Source of the DNA: Rhodothermales bacterium
GTDB taxonomy: Bacteria; Bacteroidota; Rhodothermia; Rhodothermales; Bin80
Assembly: GCA_958296045.1 (NCBI GenBank)
Contig: CATQHT010000003.1
Location: forward strand, 1,685,246 to 1,749,245
Length of the DNA: 64,000 nt
Direction: 5' to 3'
Below, piece by piece: positions 1-10,271 of the stretch (position 1 is its first letter; the number at the start of each line of letters is the position of its first letter). A program made the translations under genes and the position numbers. Under the pieces are notes generated by a model. The model saw nothing but the letters and a program-made list of their open reading frames with translations, made no database searches and was not told the DNA's origin.

Positions 1-1322
1 CGGAGTTCGACCAACTTGTCTGCATACGCCGAATCGGCAGCGATGCTGTGCATCTCGTGCGGATCTTCGAAGGTGTCGAACAACTCCTCTTCAACTTTTG
101 ACGGTCTGAACCACTGCGCCTGCGCCGCATTTAGCCCGGCCTCATCACGCAGCCGCAGGAGTTCCTGCATGGTAGCCATCTGCTCCCGGTACGTTACCGC
201 GAGGTAATAACCCCGGTCCGGCTGCAGGTTGCGGATATACTTGTAGCGCTTATCACGAACCGCCCGCTTGGTGTCGTATATCGCGTCAAAGCGGTCTGCT
301 GCTGCGTGGATATACCGGCGCGGCGCCGCTGCTTGCATCGGTCCCAGGAATGCCTGCCCTTCCAGGTACGCTGGCAGCGGGAGGCCCGCCAACGAAAAGG
401 TGGTCGGCGCCAGATCCACAAAGCTGATCAGCTGATCATCACGCGCGCCCCCGAGCTGCGCATCTGGAAACCGAATCATGAGCGGTACATGTAGGCCCGA
501 ATCGTAGAGCTGGCGCTTCTGGCGTGGTAGGGGGCCACCATGGTCTGCATAAAAGACGATGATGGTCTCATCGGTCAGTCCATCTTCATCCAGCTGCGCA
601 AGGAGCTGCCCGACCTGTTCATCTAGCAGTTTCAGGTTTGAGTAGACCCTGCGAATGTCACGCAGAGCCGGTTCAGTGTTCGGCAGGTAGGGCGGCACCG
701 GCACCTCGAAGTCGGGCGGTACACGTAGCGTGTCGTTGGCGCGCGCCCAGACCTGGGATTCGTGCGTAACGCCAAAGTTGAATACGGAGAAAAATGGTTT
801 TCCTGCCGGCCTGTTGCGCCAGTGCGCCCTGCGGCTGCTTTCATCCCAGGCGGTAACCGGCGCCCGAAGCTGATAATCCTGTTTGGCGTTGTTGGTAGCA
901 TAGTATCCGCGCTGCCGCAACACCTCACTCATGAAGCGCACCGATGGCGGAGGTACGGCTTCGTATGGCGGAATGCCGGTCACCTCATGGTATTCAGGTC
1001 GCATGGTGGTCCGCATATGCTGCGCTTTACCGCTGGTCGTGTAGATGCCCGTGGCGATGGAAAAGCGGCTGGGCGCGCATACACCCGAAACCGAGTACAT
1101 ATTTGTGTAGGTGACGCCTTCACTAGAAAGCCTGTCCAGGTTGGGTGTGGAGACCGTTGAGTCGCCATAAGCGGCTAGGTAGGGGCTGAGGTCTTCGGCT
1201 ACAATCCAGAGGAAGTTCGGCTGGGCGGCCAGCTTCAGATCGCTGTAGTCGGGGCCTTGATTGGGCGGGGCGCCGCAGGCACTTGCAAGAAGCAACCCGA
1301 AAACCAGAATGAGCCGGTACAT
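1..1322 (-). CDS. Sulfatase, predicted lipoprotein (3' end outside window)
   Basis: The product is a formylglycine-type sulfatase that would cleave sulfate esters, probably on polysaccharides, outside the inner membrane. The ATG at 1322 begins a lipoprotein signal (MYRLILVFGLLLASAC) with a lipobox cysteine. The metal-binding start of the fold follows (NFLWIVAEDLSPYLAAYGD, with PNLDRL after it). The activation motif C-x-P-S-R is present as VCAPSRFSIATG, so the cysteine form matured to formylglycine is expected. A later stretch FYADHGGPL matches the second metal/substrate region. The frame is open to the left edge, so about 440 residues are visible and the C-terminus is missing. It diverges from the next gene, which encodes a shikimate-dehydrogenase-like enzyme. 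The substrate cannot be told from sequence. Confidence 0.9.
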   Translation of the reverse strand, partial: MYRLILVFGLLLASACGAPPNQGPDYSDLKLAAQPNFLWIVAEDLSPYLAAYGDSTVSTPNLDRLSSEGVTYTNMYSVSGVCAPSRFSIATGIYTTSGKAQHMRTTMRPEYHEVTGIPPYEAVPPPSVRFMSEVLRQRGYYATNNAKQDYQLRAPVTAWDESSRRAHWRNRPAGKPFFSVFNFGVTHESQVWARANDTLRVPPDFEVPVPPYLPNTEPALRDIRRVYSNLKLLDEQVGQLLAQLDEDGLTDETIIVFYADHGGPLPRQKRQLYDSGLHVPLMIRFPDAQLGGARDDQLISFVDLAPTTFSLAGLPLPAYLEGQAFLGPMQAAAPRRYIHAAADRFDAIYDTKRAVRDKRYKYIRNLQPDRGYYLAVTYREQMATMQELLRLRDEAGLNAAQAQWFRPSKVEEELFDTFEDPHEMHSIAADSAYADKLVEL

Positions 1323-1393
1323 GGTGGACTCGTGTTGTGGAGAGTGGAGAGACCCTAAATTACGGCTTCAGCCGTAGGTTAATATGGGCCGTG

Positions 1394-2317
1394 ATGAGGC
1401 GCATGCAGTTTTTTGGGGTTCGGACCGCGGGATCAATGGCCTTTAGGCTGTTCGACCGGTGGGCCAGGACGATGGGGCTCCAAGATGCTGTGCTGGAGGG
1501 CATAGATTTGCCACTTGAGGGTGGCACTGCAGCCCACCGTGCCGCGGTGCAGGCCCTTAAGCTAGATGCGACCATCCAAGGCGCCCTCATCACCGCTCAC
1601 AAGCTCAGCGTAGTGCGAGCAGCCGGTGACCTGATTGATGTGTACACTCAGGACGCTCAGGACTGCCAAGAGGTATCTGCACTGTACAAACGAGGCGGCA
1701 GTCTGTGGGGTGATGCGTGCGATGCGGCGACTAGCGGGCTGGCGCTAAGTCATTTCCTGGGACCCCAATACTGGCGCGCACATCCAGAAGCCGAAATATT
1801 GAGCCTGGGCGGTGGTGGTGCGACGGTGGCGCTCAAGTACTATCTGCTCACACGTGCGCCATGGCGACCTCGGCGGCTTACCATCGTGGACATCCGAGAG
1901 GACAACCTAGCGCACTGCCAGGTGGTGGCGGCTGGGATGGACCGTGCTGGCATGCAGATCACGTACAAGCTTAGCACTTCTGCTACCTACAACGATGCAC
2001 TAGTTGAGAAGCTTCCGCCTCATTCGGTGGTGGTCAATGCCACAGGGCTGGGCAAGGACCGACCCGGGTCGCCTGTGACGGACGCGGTGCGGTTTCCTGA
2101 ATACGGGGCCGCCTGGGAGCTCAACTATCGTGGTGCGCGGCCATTCTTGCATCAGGCGAGGAGGCAGCAGCGCGCCCGAGCGTTGCAGGTGACCGACGGT
2201 TGGCACTATTTTCTGCTTGGATGGTCAAGCGTGCTGGCCCGCGTATTCGACTTCACGCTGACGCAGGATCGATTTGCTGCATTTTGTGCGGCGAGCGGTC
2301 CCGTGCGCAACTCCTGA
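1394..2317 (+). CDS. Shikimate-dehydrogenase-like (AroE/YdiB-type) oxidoreductase
   Basis: The product resembles the shikimate/quinate dehydrogenase family. The N-terminus [10 protein letters not shown] matches the family opening. ITAHKLSV corresponds to the substrate-binding segment with its conserved lysine. A glycine-rich nucleotide-binding turn ([15 protein letters not shown]) and [13 protein letters not shown] follow in the expected order. At about 308 residues it is slightly longer than typical AroE (about 270-290). The start is uncertain: a GTG at 1337 is possible, but ATG 1394 or ATG 1403 fits the family better. A TIM-barrel sugar isomerase-like gene follows after 28 bp, a pairing seen for quinate, shikimate or inositol-type catabolism. 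This looks more like a catabolic dehydrogenase than biosynthetic AroE, but that is inference. Confidence 0.75.
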   Translation: MRRMQFFGVRTAGSMAFRLFDRWARTMGLQDAVLEGIDLPLEGGTAAHRAAVQALKLDATIQGALITAHKLSVVRAAGDLIDVYTQDAQDCQEVSALYKRGGSLWGDACDAATSGLALSHFLGPQYWRAHPEAEILSLGGGGATVALKYYLLTRAPWRPRRLTIVDIREDNLAHCQVVAAGMDRAGMQITYKLSTSATYNDALVEKLPPHSVVVNATGLGKDRPGSPVTDAVRFPEYGAAWELNYRGARPFLHQARRQQRARALQVTDGWHYFLLGWSSVLARVFDFTLTQDRFAAFCAASGPVRNS

Positions 2318-2345
2318 CAACACCTCCACCAACTATTGTGATGCC

Positions 2346-3272
2346 ATGCAGCTTGGGTTCGTAAGTGCCATCCTTCCAGAGTGTACGTTAGACGATGTGT
2401 TTGCCGTTGCACAGCAGGCCGGATACGATTGCGTAGAGGTGATGTGCTGGCCCAAGGGCCGCGTCCAGCGGCGCTATGCGGGCGTCACGCACTTGGACGT
2501 TCGGGATTTTTCTGACGCAGATGCGGCCGCCGTCCGTGATCTAGTGCGCAGCACTGGTATCGGCATCAGTGCCCTCGGGTACTATCCCAACCCGCTATGC
2601 GCAGACAGACATGAGGCGGCAGTGTACATCGATCAGATCCGCAGGATGATTCGGGCCGCCGCGCGGTTGAGTTTGTCTACGGTGAACACCTTTGTAGGGC
2701 GCGATCCTCACAAGACGGTTGAAGACAACTGGCCGCGGTTTCTGGAAGTGTGGCGTCCGCTGGTCCGCTACGCGAAGGAGCAGGGCGTCCGCATAGGCAT
2801 AGAGAACTGTCCTATGTATTTCACTAACGACGAGTGGCCATCCGGCAAGAACTTGGCGCATACGCCAGCCATCTGGCGCCGCATGTTCCGTGAGATAGAC
2901 AGCGAGCATTTTGGGCTGAACTATGATCCTTCCCACATGATCTGGCAGCAGATGGACTATGTGCACCCAATATGCGAGTTTGCCAGTCGGCTGTTTCACG
3001 TACATGCAAAGGATGCACGCCTCGATCGGGACCGGCTCAACGAGGTGGGGATAATGGCGACTCCGAATGAATTTCACACACCCAAGCTGCCGGGCCTTGG
3101 CGACGTGAACTGGGGACACTTTTTCTGGGCCCTGACCGACAGCGGCTATCGGGGACCGGTTTGCGTGGAAGTGGAAGACCGCGCGTACGAAGGGTCGCTA
3201 CAGATGCGCAAGGCTGCTCTTGAGCAGAGCGCGAGCTATCTGCGCCAGTTTATTCCCAAGTCGCTCGCCTGA
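2346..3272 (+). CDS. Xylose-isomerase-like TIM-barrel sugar phosphate isomerase/epimerase
   Basis: This is a protein of about 308 residues of the xylose isomerase-like TIM-barrel (AP endonuclease 2) family, which includes IolE/IolI, hydroxypyruvate isomerase and 3-dehydroshikimate dehydratase. The start [12 protein letters not shown] leads directly into beta-1. Metal-binding positions are visible as GIENCPM (Glu), [10 protein letters not shown] (Asp and His), FHVHAKDA (His) and [12 protein letters not shown] (Glu). An in-frame upstream start at 2274 would add 24 residues inside the previous gene and has no family support. It probably forms an operon with the upstream dehydrogenase. It converges on the Gfo/Idh gene, with 80 bp between them and no strong terminator hairpin. 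The exact substrate is unknown. Confidence 0.88.
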   Translation: MQLGFVSAILPECTLDDVFAVAQQAGYDCVEVMCWPKGRVQRRYAGVTHLDVRDFSDADAAAVRDLVRSTGIGISALGYYPNPLCADRHEAAVYIDQIRRMIRAAARLSLSTVNTFVGRDPHKTVEDNWPRFLEVWRPLVRYAKEQGVRIGIENCPMYFTNDEWPSGKNLAHTPAIWRRMFREIDSEHFGLNYDPSHMIWQQMDYVHPICEFASRLFHVHAKDARLDRDRLNEVGIMATPNEFHTPKLPGLGDVNWGHFFWALTDSGYRGPVCVEVEDRAYEGSLQMRKAALEQSASYLRQFIPKSLA

Positions 3273-3352
3273 TCGACATCAAGGTCCGCCAGCGGATGCT
3301 GGGGGTCGGAGCCTATGTGCGATGTCAGATGTCGCAGGGGCCCTTCATAGGG

Positions 3353-4651
3353 TCAGAAGTTGGGCAGTGCCCACGGCTCACGATATGAGGCGCTCAGGAG
3401 AGCATTGGCCTCATCGTCGCCTGGGAAGGAGCGTGATGTGTGATCCCAATACACTTTGCGCCCCGTCTTGAAGGCGACATTGCCAAGGTGCGCATTGACC
3501 GCAGCAAGCCAAGCCACTTCAGGGGGGCATTTGGGAGCCGCGCGGCTCTTCATGCACTCAATGAAATTGGCCGTGTGCCGATCCAGGTCGGCTCCTTCGG
3601 GTTTCGCGTGGGTAGCCGCAGGCATCTTTTCTCCTTCAGGGATGATCGCCCAGCCTCCGCGATCCACCACGAGTGTTCCGTTGTTGCCGATAAAGGCCAC
3701 GCCGTGCGTGCGCCCGTACGGGCCGTTGTCGATGCCCGCGGCGTGTTCCCAGATCATTGAAAACCCGTCGTATTCATGTATGGCCTGCTGCGTGTCAGGT
3801 GTTTCCATGCCGCCTTCTGGGTAAGCGAAGGCGCCCCCGGCTGAGAGCACGGATTTCGGGGAAACGGCATTCATGCCGTAGAGCACCATATCGATAAGGT
3901 GGACACCCCAGTCGGTCATCAGGCCCCCAGCGTAGTCCCAAAACCACCGAAACGTGAAATGAAATCGATTAGGGTTGAACGCCCGCGCCGGTGCAGGTCC
4001 AAGCCACATATCGTAGTCCACGTCTTCGGGTGTTGGCCCATCCGGTCGTTGCGGGATGTTCTGCATCCATCCCTGGTAGGCCCAGGCTTTGACGGTACGG
4101 ATGTTGCCCAGCTTCCCGGAATGAACGAATGCCATCGCTTCATCCCAGTGGGGCCCGCTGCGCTGCCATTGGCCCACCTGAACAACGCGTCCGTAGTAGT
4201 TGGCGGCGGCCACCATGGCATCGCATTCTCTGACTGAATTGGCGAGCGGCTTTTCGACGTACACGTCTTTGCCAGCTTCACAAGCGTGCATCGTCATTAG
4301 CGCATGCCAGTGATCCGGTGTGGCGATGATGACCGCATCCAGGTCGCTGTCTTCCAGGAGTGCCCGGTAGTCGCCATACAGTGTAGCTGCGCTGCCAGTC
4401 ATCTCTTGCAGCTCTTTGGCTCGCTTGTCCAGCACATTGCGATCTACGTCGCATAGTGCGGTAACCTCGACTGGCGAAATCTTGAGGTGAGAGCGGACAT
4501 TGGCCCACCCCATGCCGTTGATACCTATGGCCCCGAGGCGTATAGTGTCGCTGGGCGCGATTTTCTGCGTCTGGATCCAGGGCCCACCGAGGGCGGCTCC
4601 ACTGACGAGTGCGGCGGATTGCTTGAGAAAAGATCGCCTTGAAGTAACCAT
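3353..4651 (-). CDS. Tat-exported Gfo/Idh/MocA family oxidoreductase
   Basis: This 432-residue NAD(P)-dependent oxidoreductase acts on a sugar or cyclitol. The N-terminus MVTSRRSFLKQSAALVSG carries the twin-arginine signal (RRSFLK), so it is probably folded in the cytoplasm and exported. The Rossmann segment IRLGAIGINGMGWANV and the family motif VEKPLANS are present, and the C-terminal substrate domain follows. Secreted Gfo/Idh proteins of this size are common in polysaccharide-degrading Bacteroidota and Planctomycetes. Its closeness to the sulfatase and the isomerase suggests one glycan or cyclitol pathway. The substrate is unknown. Confidence 0.92.
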   Translation of the reverse strand: MVTSRRSFLKQSAALVSGAALGGPWIQTQKIAPSDTIRLGAIGINGMGWANVRSHLKISPVEVTALCDVDRNVLDKRAKELQEMTGSAATLYGDYRALLEDSDLDAVIIATPDHWHALMTMHACEAGKDVYVEKPLANSVRECDAMVAAANYYGRVVQVGQWQRSGPHWDEAMAFVHSGKLGNIRTVKAWAYQGWMQNIPQRPDGPTPEDVDYDMWLGPAPARAFNPNRFHFTFRWFWDYAGGLMTDWGVHLIDMVLYGMNAVSPKSVLSAGGAFAYPEGGMETPDTQQAIHEYDGFSMIWEHAAGIDNGPYGRTHGVAFIGNNGTLVVDRGGWAIIPEGEKMPAATHAKPEGADLDRHTANFIECMKSRAAPKCPPEVAWLAAVNAHLGNVAFKTGRKVYWDHTSRSFPGDDEANALLSASYREPWALPNF

Positions 4652-5317
4652 CGGGTTTGAGTGTGATTGGCGCGGCTAATACCTTAAAATACCCATAGCC
4701 AGCCGACATGTGCCTACCGTTGCGCTCACCCTCGTGACGGCCGATCTAATGCGTGCCAGTCAGAAAATAGGTGTTTTCGGGCTTCTGGGAACCCAGAGCA
4801 GGTTTGGGGGCTGACTGAGGGTCCGATTTGGAGGCTGTTCTAAGTGATACAACGCACCACGATCCCCGTCCGCACTGCAGCCGCATGGCCGCTCGCTCAT
4901 TTACGAGGTACGTCCTCCATAGAAGATCGCCCGCGCACACAATCTGACTCGAAAGAACATCGGCGGATACCGAAAACTGCCAGAGCTACCAGCCATGACT
5001 GCTCTGCCGAGGTAAGGATGCCCCAACCTGCCCAGGGCCGAGGTTACCGCATAGCCATAGAGGACCGCAACCAAACATAAGCGGGGCACATTTCTCGGGT
5101 TAAATGCTCTCTACCAGCGATTCTAAATTTGGGGCGTTCGGTGAGGGAACGGATCTTGTTTTGCGGTAGGCTGCGCGCACGCAGGCTGTGAGGTAGGCGG
5201 TTGGTGGACGGAAATGGGCAATAAGAAGCTACCTTTGAGGCGCCACCGATCCGCCAGACACATACGACGGCCTTCCAGGCCAATGGAATTCTCGGTTATT
5301 TTACGACATACAATCGT
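4652..5317. other. Non-coding stretch
   Basis: These 666 bases lie between the start of the Gfo/Idh gene and the decayed transposase. They contain the Gfo/Idh promoter region and presumably the left end of the insertion sequence. I found no convincing reading frame, RNA gene or terminal inverted repeat. Confidence 0.5.
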
Positions 5318-6631
5318 TCAGGCTCTCGCGGCGGAAGGCGCCAGCGGAGGCGTACGACGGTACAACATGCTTTCCCAGAGACTTCGCCAGTCGGGGATTG
5401 GGTAGCTTATCGTACGTGCCCGCAACGCCTCAAAGAAATCGCAGCGCACCTGGTAGGATGCTCGGCACGTCTTCCACAACCCTTTTACTTGGTCGAGCAT
5501 CGTATGCACGGCAAATGCCAACAGGTTGAGGGTGGCTAACAGGTTTGCCAGCCCATTTTTGCCATGCCGGAAGTTGTGTTTGAAGTTCTGTCCGTGTCGT
5601 GCGAGGCAGTTGAAGCACTCGTTCTCGATCTTCCAGCGCGCCCGCCCACAAGGAGCAACCTCCTGCACATTGTGCTTCTTTACCGTCAGGCTGGTGAAAA
5701 GCGTCGTGTATAAGGTCCGCTTGTAGGTGCCCTGCTTTTGGCGTACCCGCACGGTCTTTTCCACCCATGTGCCGTGTACGGCATCGTCCGTGTTCCGAAT
5801 CGGCAGATCGGACATCCAGCGATAGCAGTGCTCTTCGTAGCGACGTGTCTTCTTGTTCTGCACCCGGATCCAACCGGTGCTCTGGAAATAGCGCTCGTGT
5901 AACAACTTGAATAGCGTGCGATGCGACTTGGGTTTGATCACAAACAGGAAATCGGCGCCCGCATGGAGCACCTGCTGGCAGAAGGGGTGTGTGGCATATA
6001 GGGCATCTCCCAGATATACCGGACGATAGCGAGACATGCGAGCTCCTCACTTCGTTAACCACCGCTTAGCGGCATTGATCTCGCAATCCTGCTTGCGAGG
6101 CCGCACCGAGTGCTGGTCGCCAGGATCATCCTGTGTGCAGACAAACTCTGGCATCAACGGTACCACCCGGTTGTGCCCTGGAGCCACCTCAACCGCCGCC
6201 ACCATGGTATGGAAGAACAAGGAACGCTTGTCTTTGCCCGTGCTACGAGAGGAGCATTGCTTACAATGGATTGTCCGAGAGGAATGAAGCTCGATGCCAT
6301 CAAGCGCCACGAGGATGCGATCCCTCAGACGTACAAACAGCGAAAAGTCTCCCTTGGAACGAAGCGTATCGAGCAGGTTGCGGATCTGCCCGTCAGAGGG
6401 AATGCCTTGCATGCCAAACAGCGTCTGGCAGTTGGAACGTCCCACGTCGTCCTGCATCCTCCGCTGAAAAGCAAGAAAGGAGGGCGATGGCAGAAAGAAG
6501 CAGGCAAATGCGCTCAACACGGCATCGGCCAGCGTGTAGCGCAGATTGGGCCCCTGACGGTTATCTTCAACTGCACCGGCGGCCGATCGGATGCGTTTCA
6601 GCACATCGCGCAGCAGCTTGCTTGGTTTCAT
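5318..6631 (-). pseudogene. DDE transposase with one in-frame TGA stop
   Basis: Two reading frames, 6047-6631 and 5318-6037, lie in the same phase and join across a single TGA codon at 6047-6049 (context WLTK-stop-GARMSRYRPVYLGD). Read through, they give one transposase of about 437 residues. The N-terminal part has the family's start (MKPSKLLRDVLKRI) and a domain ending in CEINAAKRWL. The C-terminal part has VYLGDALYA, FLFVIKPKSH and KIENECFNCLARHGQNFKHN, typical of an IS4-superfamily DDE enzyme. I do not recognise the exact IS family. I could not find reliable terminal inverted repeats; the element probably ends near 5.1-5.3 kb and 6.65-6.75 kb. It is likely inactive unless the stop is read through. 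Confidence 0.8.
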
Positions 6632-6755
6632 GGGTGTACCTCAGAGTGTAAAGACAAAAGCACCGTATAGCAGGGCATCGCAGGACCGTTATTGCCACTC
6701 CATACACCCATCATACACATATCGTCTGCTGAACAGGCATTCCCATAAACCCTAC

Positions 6756-7145
6756 ATGCACCCACATTTAGAATCGCTGGCTCTCTACGGGACGGTTACG
6801 TTTGTCCAGCCACCAGACGGGAACCACCCAGGGGCGCGTCACGTATGGGCTGCTCTAACCGCAAGCTGCATGAGCGGCATGCTGCCTGTCCCCGACGACA
6901 AACGGCTCTTCCTGCTGCTAAGGGAGACGGAACTGTACGAGGAGCAGGCGTACACATTCGTGCAGGAGCTCCGCACTATGGCCGCTGAGAATTACATTAG
7001 CCGCTTTGAATCCAGGCTGGACGCACAGCGCGAAATACTGGAGTCCCAAGCTAAAATGCTATCCGCACGAATCAACATGCTCATGTGGGCGCTCGGCGTC
7101 GCGTTGGCTTTGTTGGTGACGCTGAAGTTCCTACCGGTGCAGTGA
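6756..7145 (+). CDS. Small protein with coiled coil and C-terminal membrane anchor
   Basis: The family is not recognised. The 129-residue product from ATG 6756 has a polar N-terminal half (about residues 1-75). A charged helical stretch follows (ENYISRFESRLDAQREILES) that looks like a coiled coil. The C-terminus is a single transmembrane segment (MLMWALGVALALLVTLKFLP) with a very short tail, so it should be tail-anchored with the N-terminus in the cytoplasm. An earlier in-frame ATG at 6591 would run back into the insertion sequence and is unlikely. It lies upstream of the two TerB-type genes in the same direction, but 615 bp separate them. A weaker antisense frame overlaps its 3' end. Confidence 0.55.
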   Translation: MHPHLESLALYGTVTFVQPPDGNHPGARHVWAALTASCMSGMLPVPDDKRLFLLLRETELYEEQAYTFVQELRTMAAENYISRFESRLDAQREILESQAKMLSARINMLMWALGVALALLVTLKFLPVQ

Positions 7146-7477
7146 ACCTGCACTGGCGAAGCTAGCCGCCTAGCAGCAAATAAGCGGCCCTCATCTGTGC
7201 GGATATACGGAATCAGCGCCATCTGCAGCACCATAGTTCCCTGTGGGTTCTTCGGGCGGTGGAAATGCACACTGTTGGAGTCCAATGTGAACCTGCGAGG
7301 GGCACGCTCTTTGTCCAGCATGGCCACATGTCGTCGTAGGAGGGCATGAACCACCAGTTCCTCCGATGGCGAGTGCGAAGACTTCTGATCCAACGTATAG
7401 GTGCTCAACGGTAATTTAATTGGCTGGGATACGGGAAAATGTGCGCCTGCATATTTCAATTGAAGTGCACCACTCAT
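6992..7477 (-). CDS. Possible hypothetical protein (antisense-overlapping)
   Basis: This 161-codon frame starts at ATG 7477. Its first two thirds (MSGALQLKYAGAHFPVSQP, then LPLSTYTLDQ and MVLQMALIPYIRTDEGRLF) read like a real soluble protein and fill an otherwise empty interval. Its last 50 codons run antisense through the coiled-coil end of the neighbouring membrane protein, which argues against it. No family is recognised. No other gene is supported between 7146 and 7760. Confidence 0.3.
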   Translation of the reverse strand: MSGALQLKYAGAHFPVSQPIKLPLSTYTLDQKSSHSPSEELVVHALLRRHVAMLDKERAPRRFTLDSNSVHFHRPKNPQGTMVLQMALIPYIRTDEGRLFAARRLASPVQVHCTGRNFSVTNKANATPSAHMSMLIRADSILAWDSSISRCASSLDSKRLM

Positions 7478-7760
7478 TCTGATGACGGTGCGCCGGCGCT
7501 AGTTGGGGCTTACCTTTGCAGTCGCTGGTGCGCATGGGGGCAATTCCTGGCGAAAGTGCTTGGATCCGATATCATCCCGGTAGCTGTCGGAGCAGAGAAC
7601 AACACCGATCCGATGGCCGTGGGGACTGCTGCTCTGTGCTGCGTCCGACCCCTTACCTTTGTCGACCACGTAGGTTGGCTGACCAGAGACACCTTCGATT
7701 ACAAATGATTGCGGACTGCAAAGCGGGAATCAACGATCCACAACTATCACGGTCATCCTG

Positions 7761-9944
7761 ATGCCAGAAGATACCCGATCGCTCCCCAACCGGATACTCA
7801 CAGGAGCTGAGGGCAGCCCGCTTGGGCTAGACTCTGAGTCCTGGGTGGGCAAGAGCACGGCCGCGCGCTGGAGCCCATTGGACGACTCCGTCAGCGTTGC
7901 TGGCCGCGATATACTGGCAATGATTTACGTAGGTGCAGAGCTTCCGGTCACGCACGTACCTATGTACTGCACACTCCGCCCCCCAAAGGGTAACAAATTC
8001 TACCCGTGGATCGATCCAAGCCTTCCGGTGAGCCCACCCAGCGAGCATCATGTCCACCACTTTGCTCACAATTTCCTGCTCAGCTATGCCAAAATGAGCC
8101 GACAACAGCGCGGATCCTTCCTGGACTGGCTGGAAAGGGGGGCGACGATCTGGACCGGGGACAACGTGGGGTTCTTCCTGCTTTACTTCTGGGGCCTTGA
8201 ATACCGCTTCTTCATGGGCCCAACGGACGTCGAAGAACGATCCCTCATCATATCCGAGGTCGAGCGTCTGCTGGACGACTGCAACCGGAATTGCGATTGC
8301 GTGAGGCCCATGGGCAAGTTCCTGGAGCTTGCGTATGCCGTCGTGAATCGTTTTGCAGAGCAAGATCCCCTCGACCATCCAGGGATCATGATTCCGGGAG
8401 AAGATCACCTTGGAGTCAGGACCCTCTCTGCCAGGTGTGGCCTTGGTCGCCGGGTTGCTAACGGGCAAGCCTTGGATGCGGATTGCCTCTTGATATGGAT
8501 GGCGTGTTACCGCCACTCTATTCCATGGAGACTCAGAAGTAAGCAGGAATTAAAAAAGTCGCTAGAGCTTTTTCGTATGCTGTTCGATGCCAAGTATCCT
8601 GATGGGATACGCCTACGAGGGCGCACACGTCCAAAAGTGGGGTATCGGTATATTGCAGATTCGCGCTTATTTGTATGCACCGCGCAGCAAATACTCGGTA
8701 ATCTGCCCAGCCCCAGGACCTCAAAGGCGCTTCTTACAGCGGCAGAAACCTTGTCGGAGCAAGTCGCTAAGGCATTAAAGCCGTATGAGAAATTCGTTCT
8801 CAGCTATCCTTATCTCTCTGGATCGCTCGAGGCACACCTGCTCTTGCCCAAGCCGTTGCGGCCGCTGTATCCCTGCGCATCATTTGAGGGCCTGGATCAA
8901 TGGCTGGAGGCGATCGCTGATCAAGGCCTCAACCATGACAGAACCTTAGCGGATCTGACGGTACGCGTGCTGGGCAAACATGCCAGAAATGCGTCGAAGG
9001 AGCAGCTTACGCGTGCTAGCACGGTACTGCGCAGCTTTGGAATGGGTATGGTTCCTGACCCTGAGTATTCGTTGCGCAGGATTCACCTATATCAGCCGGT
9101 GATTGTGTTTCGCTTGGCTAAAGAACGCAGGCGCATCTCCACCTACAAGGTGCGCTATGAGAGCGCGTTAATCGCCCTGCATGCGGCCATGTGTGTGGCC
9201 ACCTCCGGCGCGTCGATGACGCCGCCAGCGTGGAATGCGATCAATAAGTTTATCAATGGAGTTACCCCTGGCCCAGGGGAGCAGCAGCGCTTGCGAGCGG
9301 AAGCTGTATGGTTAGCCAAGTTTCGCCCGACGCTGAGGCTGGTGCGGAGTGCCCTCTCTCTTAGTAGGAGCTATACGGGGAGACGTGTGCGTCAAGCCAT
9401 GGCATCGGTTGTAGCAGCCACGGGCATCGCGTCGCGTGAGCAATTTAAGGCACTGGTCGCGATGTACTCCTTCTTGGGCCTAAGTCGTGAAGATATCGTA
9501 ACGGAACTGGTCAACCTTGATCGGGGGCGGTATTCCCAAGAGCAGCATGTCGCAAAAATGCAACCGCGTAATATGCGCCTGGACGCGGGCAGGGTAGCCG
9601 TGGTCCAACAAGACACGAATCAGGTGCGCCATATGCTGCAGCCGATTCTGGCTGGCGAGGACATGGCTACAAGCGAGACCCCTGCCCGCCTGCCAGGAGT
9701 GGGAGTTGTGCAACTCGATGCTGCGCATCAGGCATTCCTTCGTGTACTATTGACTCGGCCGAATTGGGATGATCACAGTGCTACGCACCTAGCAAAGCGC
9801 TTCAAGCTTATGCTAGATGGCGCCATCGAGCTGCTCAATGAATGGAGCAATACCCGTTTTGACGATCTCCTAGTCGAGGAGGATGGTGGCTACGAACTGA
9901 ACCCTGCAGTGGTGCGCCAGCTCAAAGCCGAGGCAGAAGGTTGA
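7761..9944 (+). CDS. TerB_N / TerB / TerB_C domain protein, copy 1
   Basis: This 727-residue cytoplasmic protein has tellurite-resistance TerB-type architecture. Residues about 35-175 match TerB_N: RWSPLDDSVSVAGRDILAMI, then IDPSLPVSPP, RGSFLDWLERGA and LLYFWGLEYRFF. A TerB-like helical region lies near 545-590 (VAATGIASREQFKALVAMYS). The C-terminal region, about 620-727, matches TerB_C (RLDAGRVAVVQQDT, then LDAAHQAFL and LLNEWSNTRFDDLL). Proteins of this type are often encoded with helicases or ATPases in putative stress or phage-defence loci, but no such partner is seen here. A paralogue of nearly equal length follows. The molecular function is unknown. Confidence 0.85.
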   Translation: MPEDTRSLPNRILTGAEGSPLGLDSESWVGKSTAARWSPLDDSVSVAGRDILAMIYVGAELPVTHVPMYCTLRPPKGNKFYPWIDPSLPVSPPSEHHVHHFAHNFLLSYAKMSRQQRGSFLDWLERGATIWTGDNVGFFLLYFWGLEYRFFMGPTDVEERSLIISEVERLLDDCNRNCDCVRPMGKFLELAYAVVNRFAEQDPLDHPGIMIPGEDHLGVRTLSARCGLGRRVANGQALDADCLLIWMACYRHSIPWRLRSKQELKKSLELFRMLFDAKYPDGIRLRGRTRPKVGYRYIADSRLFVCTAQQILGNLPSPRTSKALLTAAETLSEQVAKALKPYEKFVLSYPYLSGSLEAHLLLPKPLRPLYPCASFEGLDQWLEAIADQGLNHDRTLADLTVRVLGKHARNASKEQLTRASTVLRSFGMGMVPDPEYSLRRIHLYQPVIVFRLAKERRRISTYKVRYESALIALHAAMCVATSGASMTPPAWNAINKFINGVTPGPGEQQRLRAEAVWLAKFRPTLRLVRSALSLSRSYTGRRVRQAMASVVAATGIASREQFKALVAMYSFLGLSREDIVTELVNLDRGRYSQEQHVAKMQPRNMRLDAGRVAVVQQDTNQVRHMLQPILAGEDMATSETPARLPGVGVVQLDAAHQAFLRVLLTRPNWDDHSATHLAKRFKLMLDGAIELLNEWSNTRFDDLLVEEDGGYELNPAVVRQLKAEAEG

Positions 9945-10271
9945 CTTCCCTACCCCCCAGTCGTGGTGGTTTCTAGTCACTCCGTGACAGGCTGTGCGCC
10001 TGCGCTGAAAGGACATCCCTTGGCCATCGCTGCTGCACAGAGGTGCGCACCTTGAAGCAGAGCACTAAGATCCATTACAGCCCCCGCAGCTGTCGAGACC
10101 AACGGCGACGCCGATTGGATGGCTGCGCGCGTCTTCTTTCGCTGTGCTCGCGCCGATACCCCTACCCTTGTGGTCCGCAAAGACTACTAACCAGCGATAT
10201 GACCGATCAGGAATACCTGTGGTACCTTACCCAAAAGCCAGTGCTTCCTCAATAGAGCTACCCTAAAACCG
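9945..10271. other. Intergenic region between the TerB-type paralogues
   Basis: These 327 bases separate the two tandem genes. Short frames occur (for example one ending in TDQEYLWYLTQKP), but none has convincing coding character. I see no terminator or RNA gene. Confidence 0.4.

Noticed and set aside
2595-3119. 174-codon minus-strand frame opposite the TIM-barrel gene
   Set aside because: It lies wholly inside a well-supported gene on the other strand and has no recognisable domain.
10043-10255. 70-codon frame between the TerB-type genes
   Set aside because: Arg-rich low-complexity translation without start context or similarity; only its last 18 residues look protein-like.
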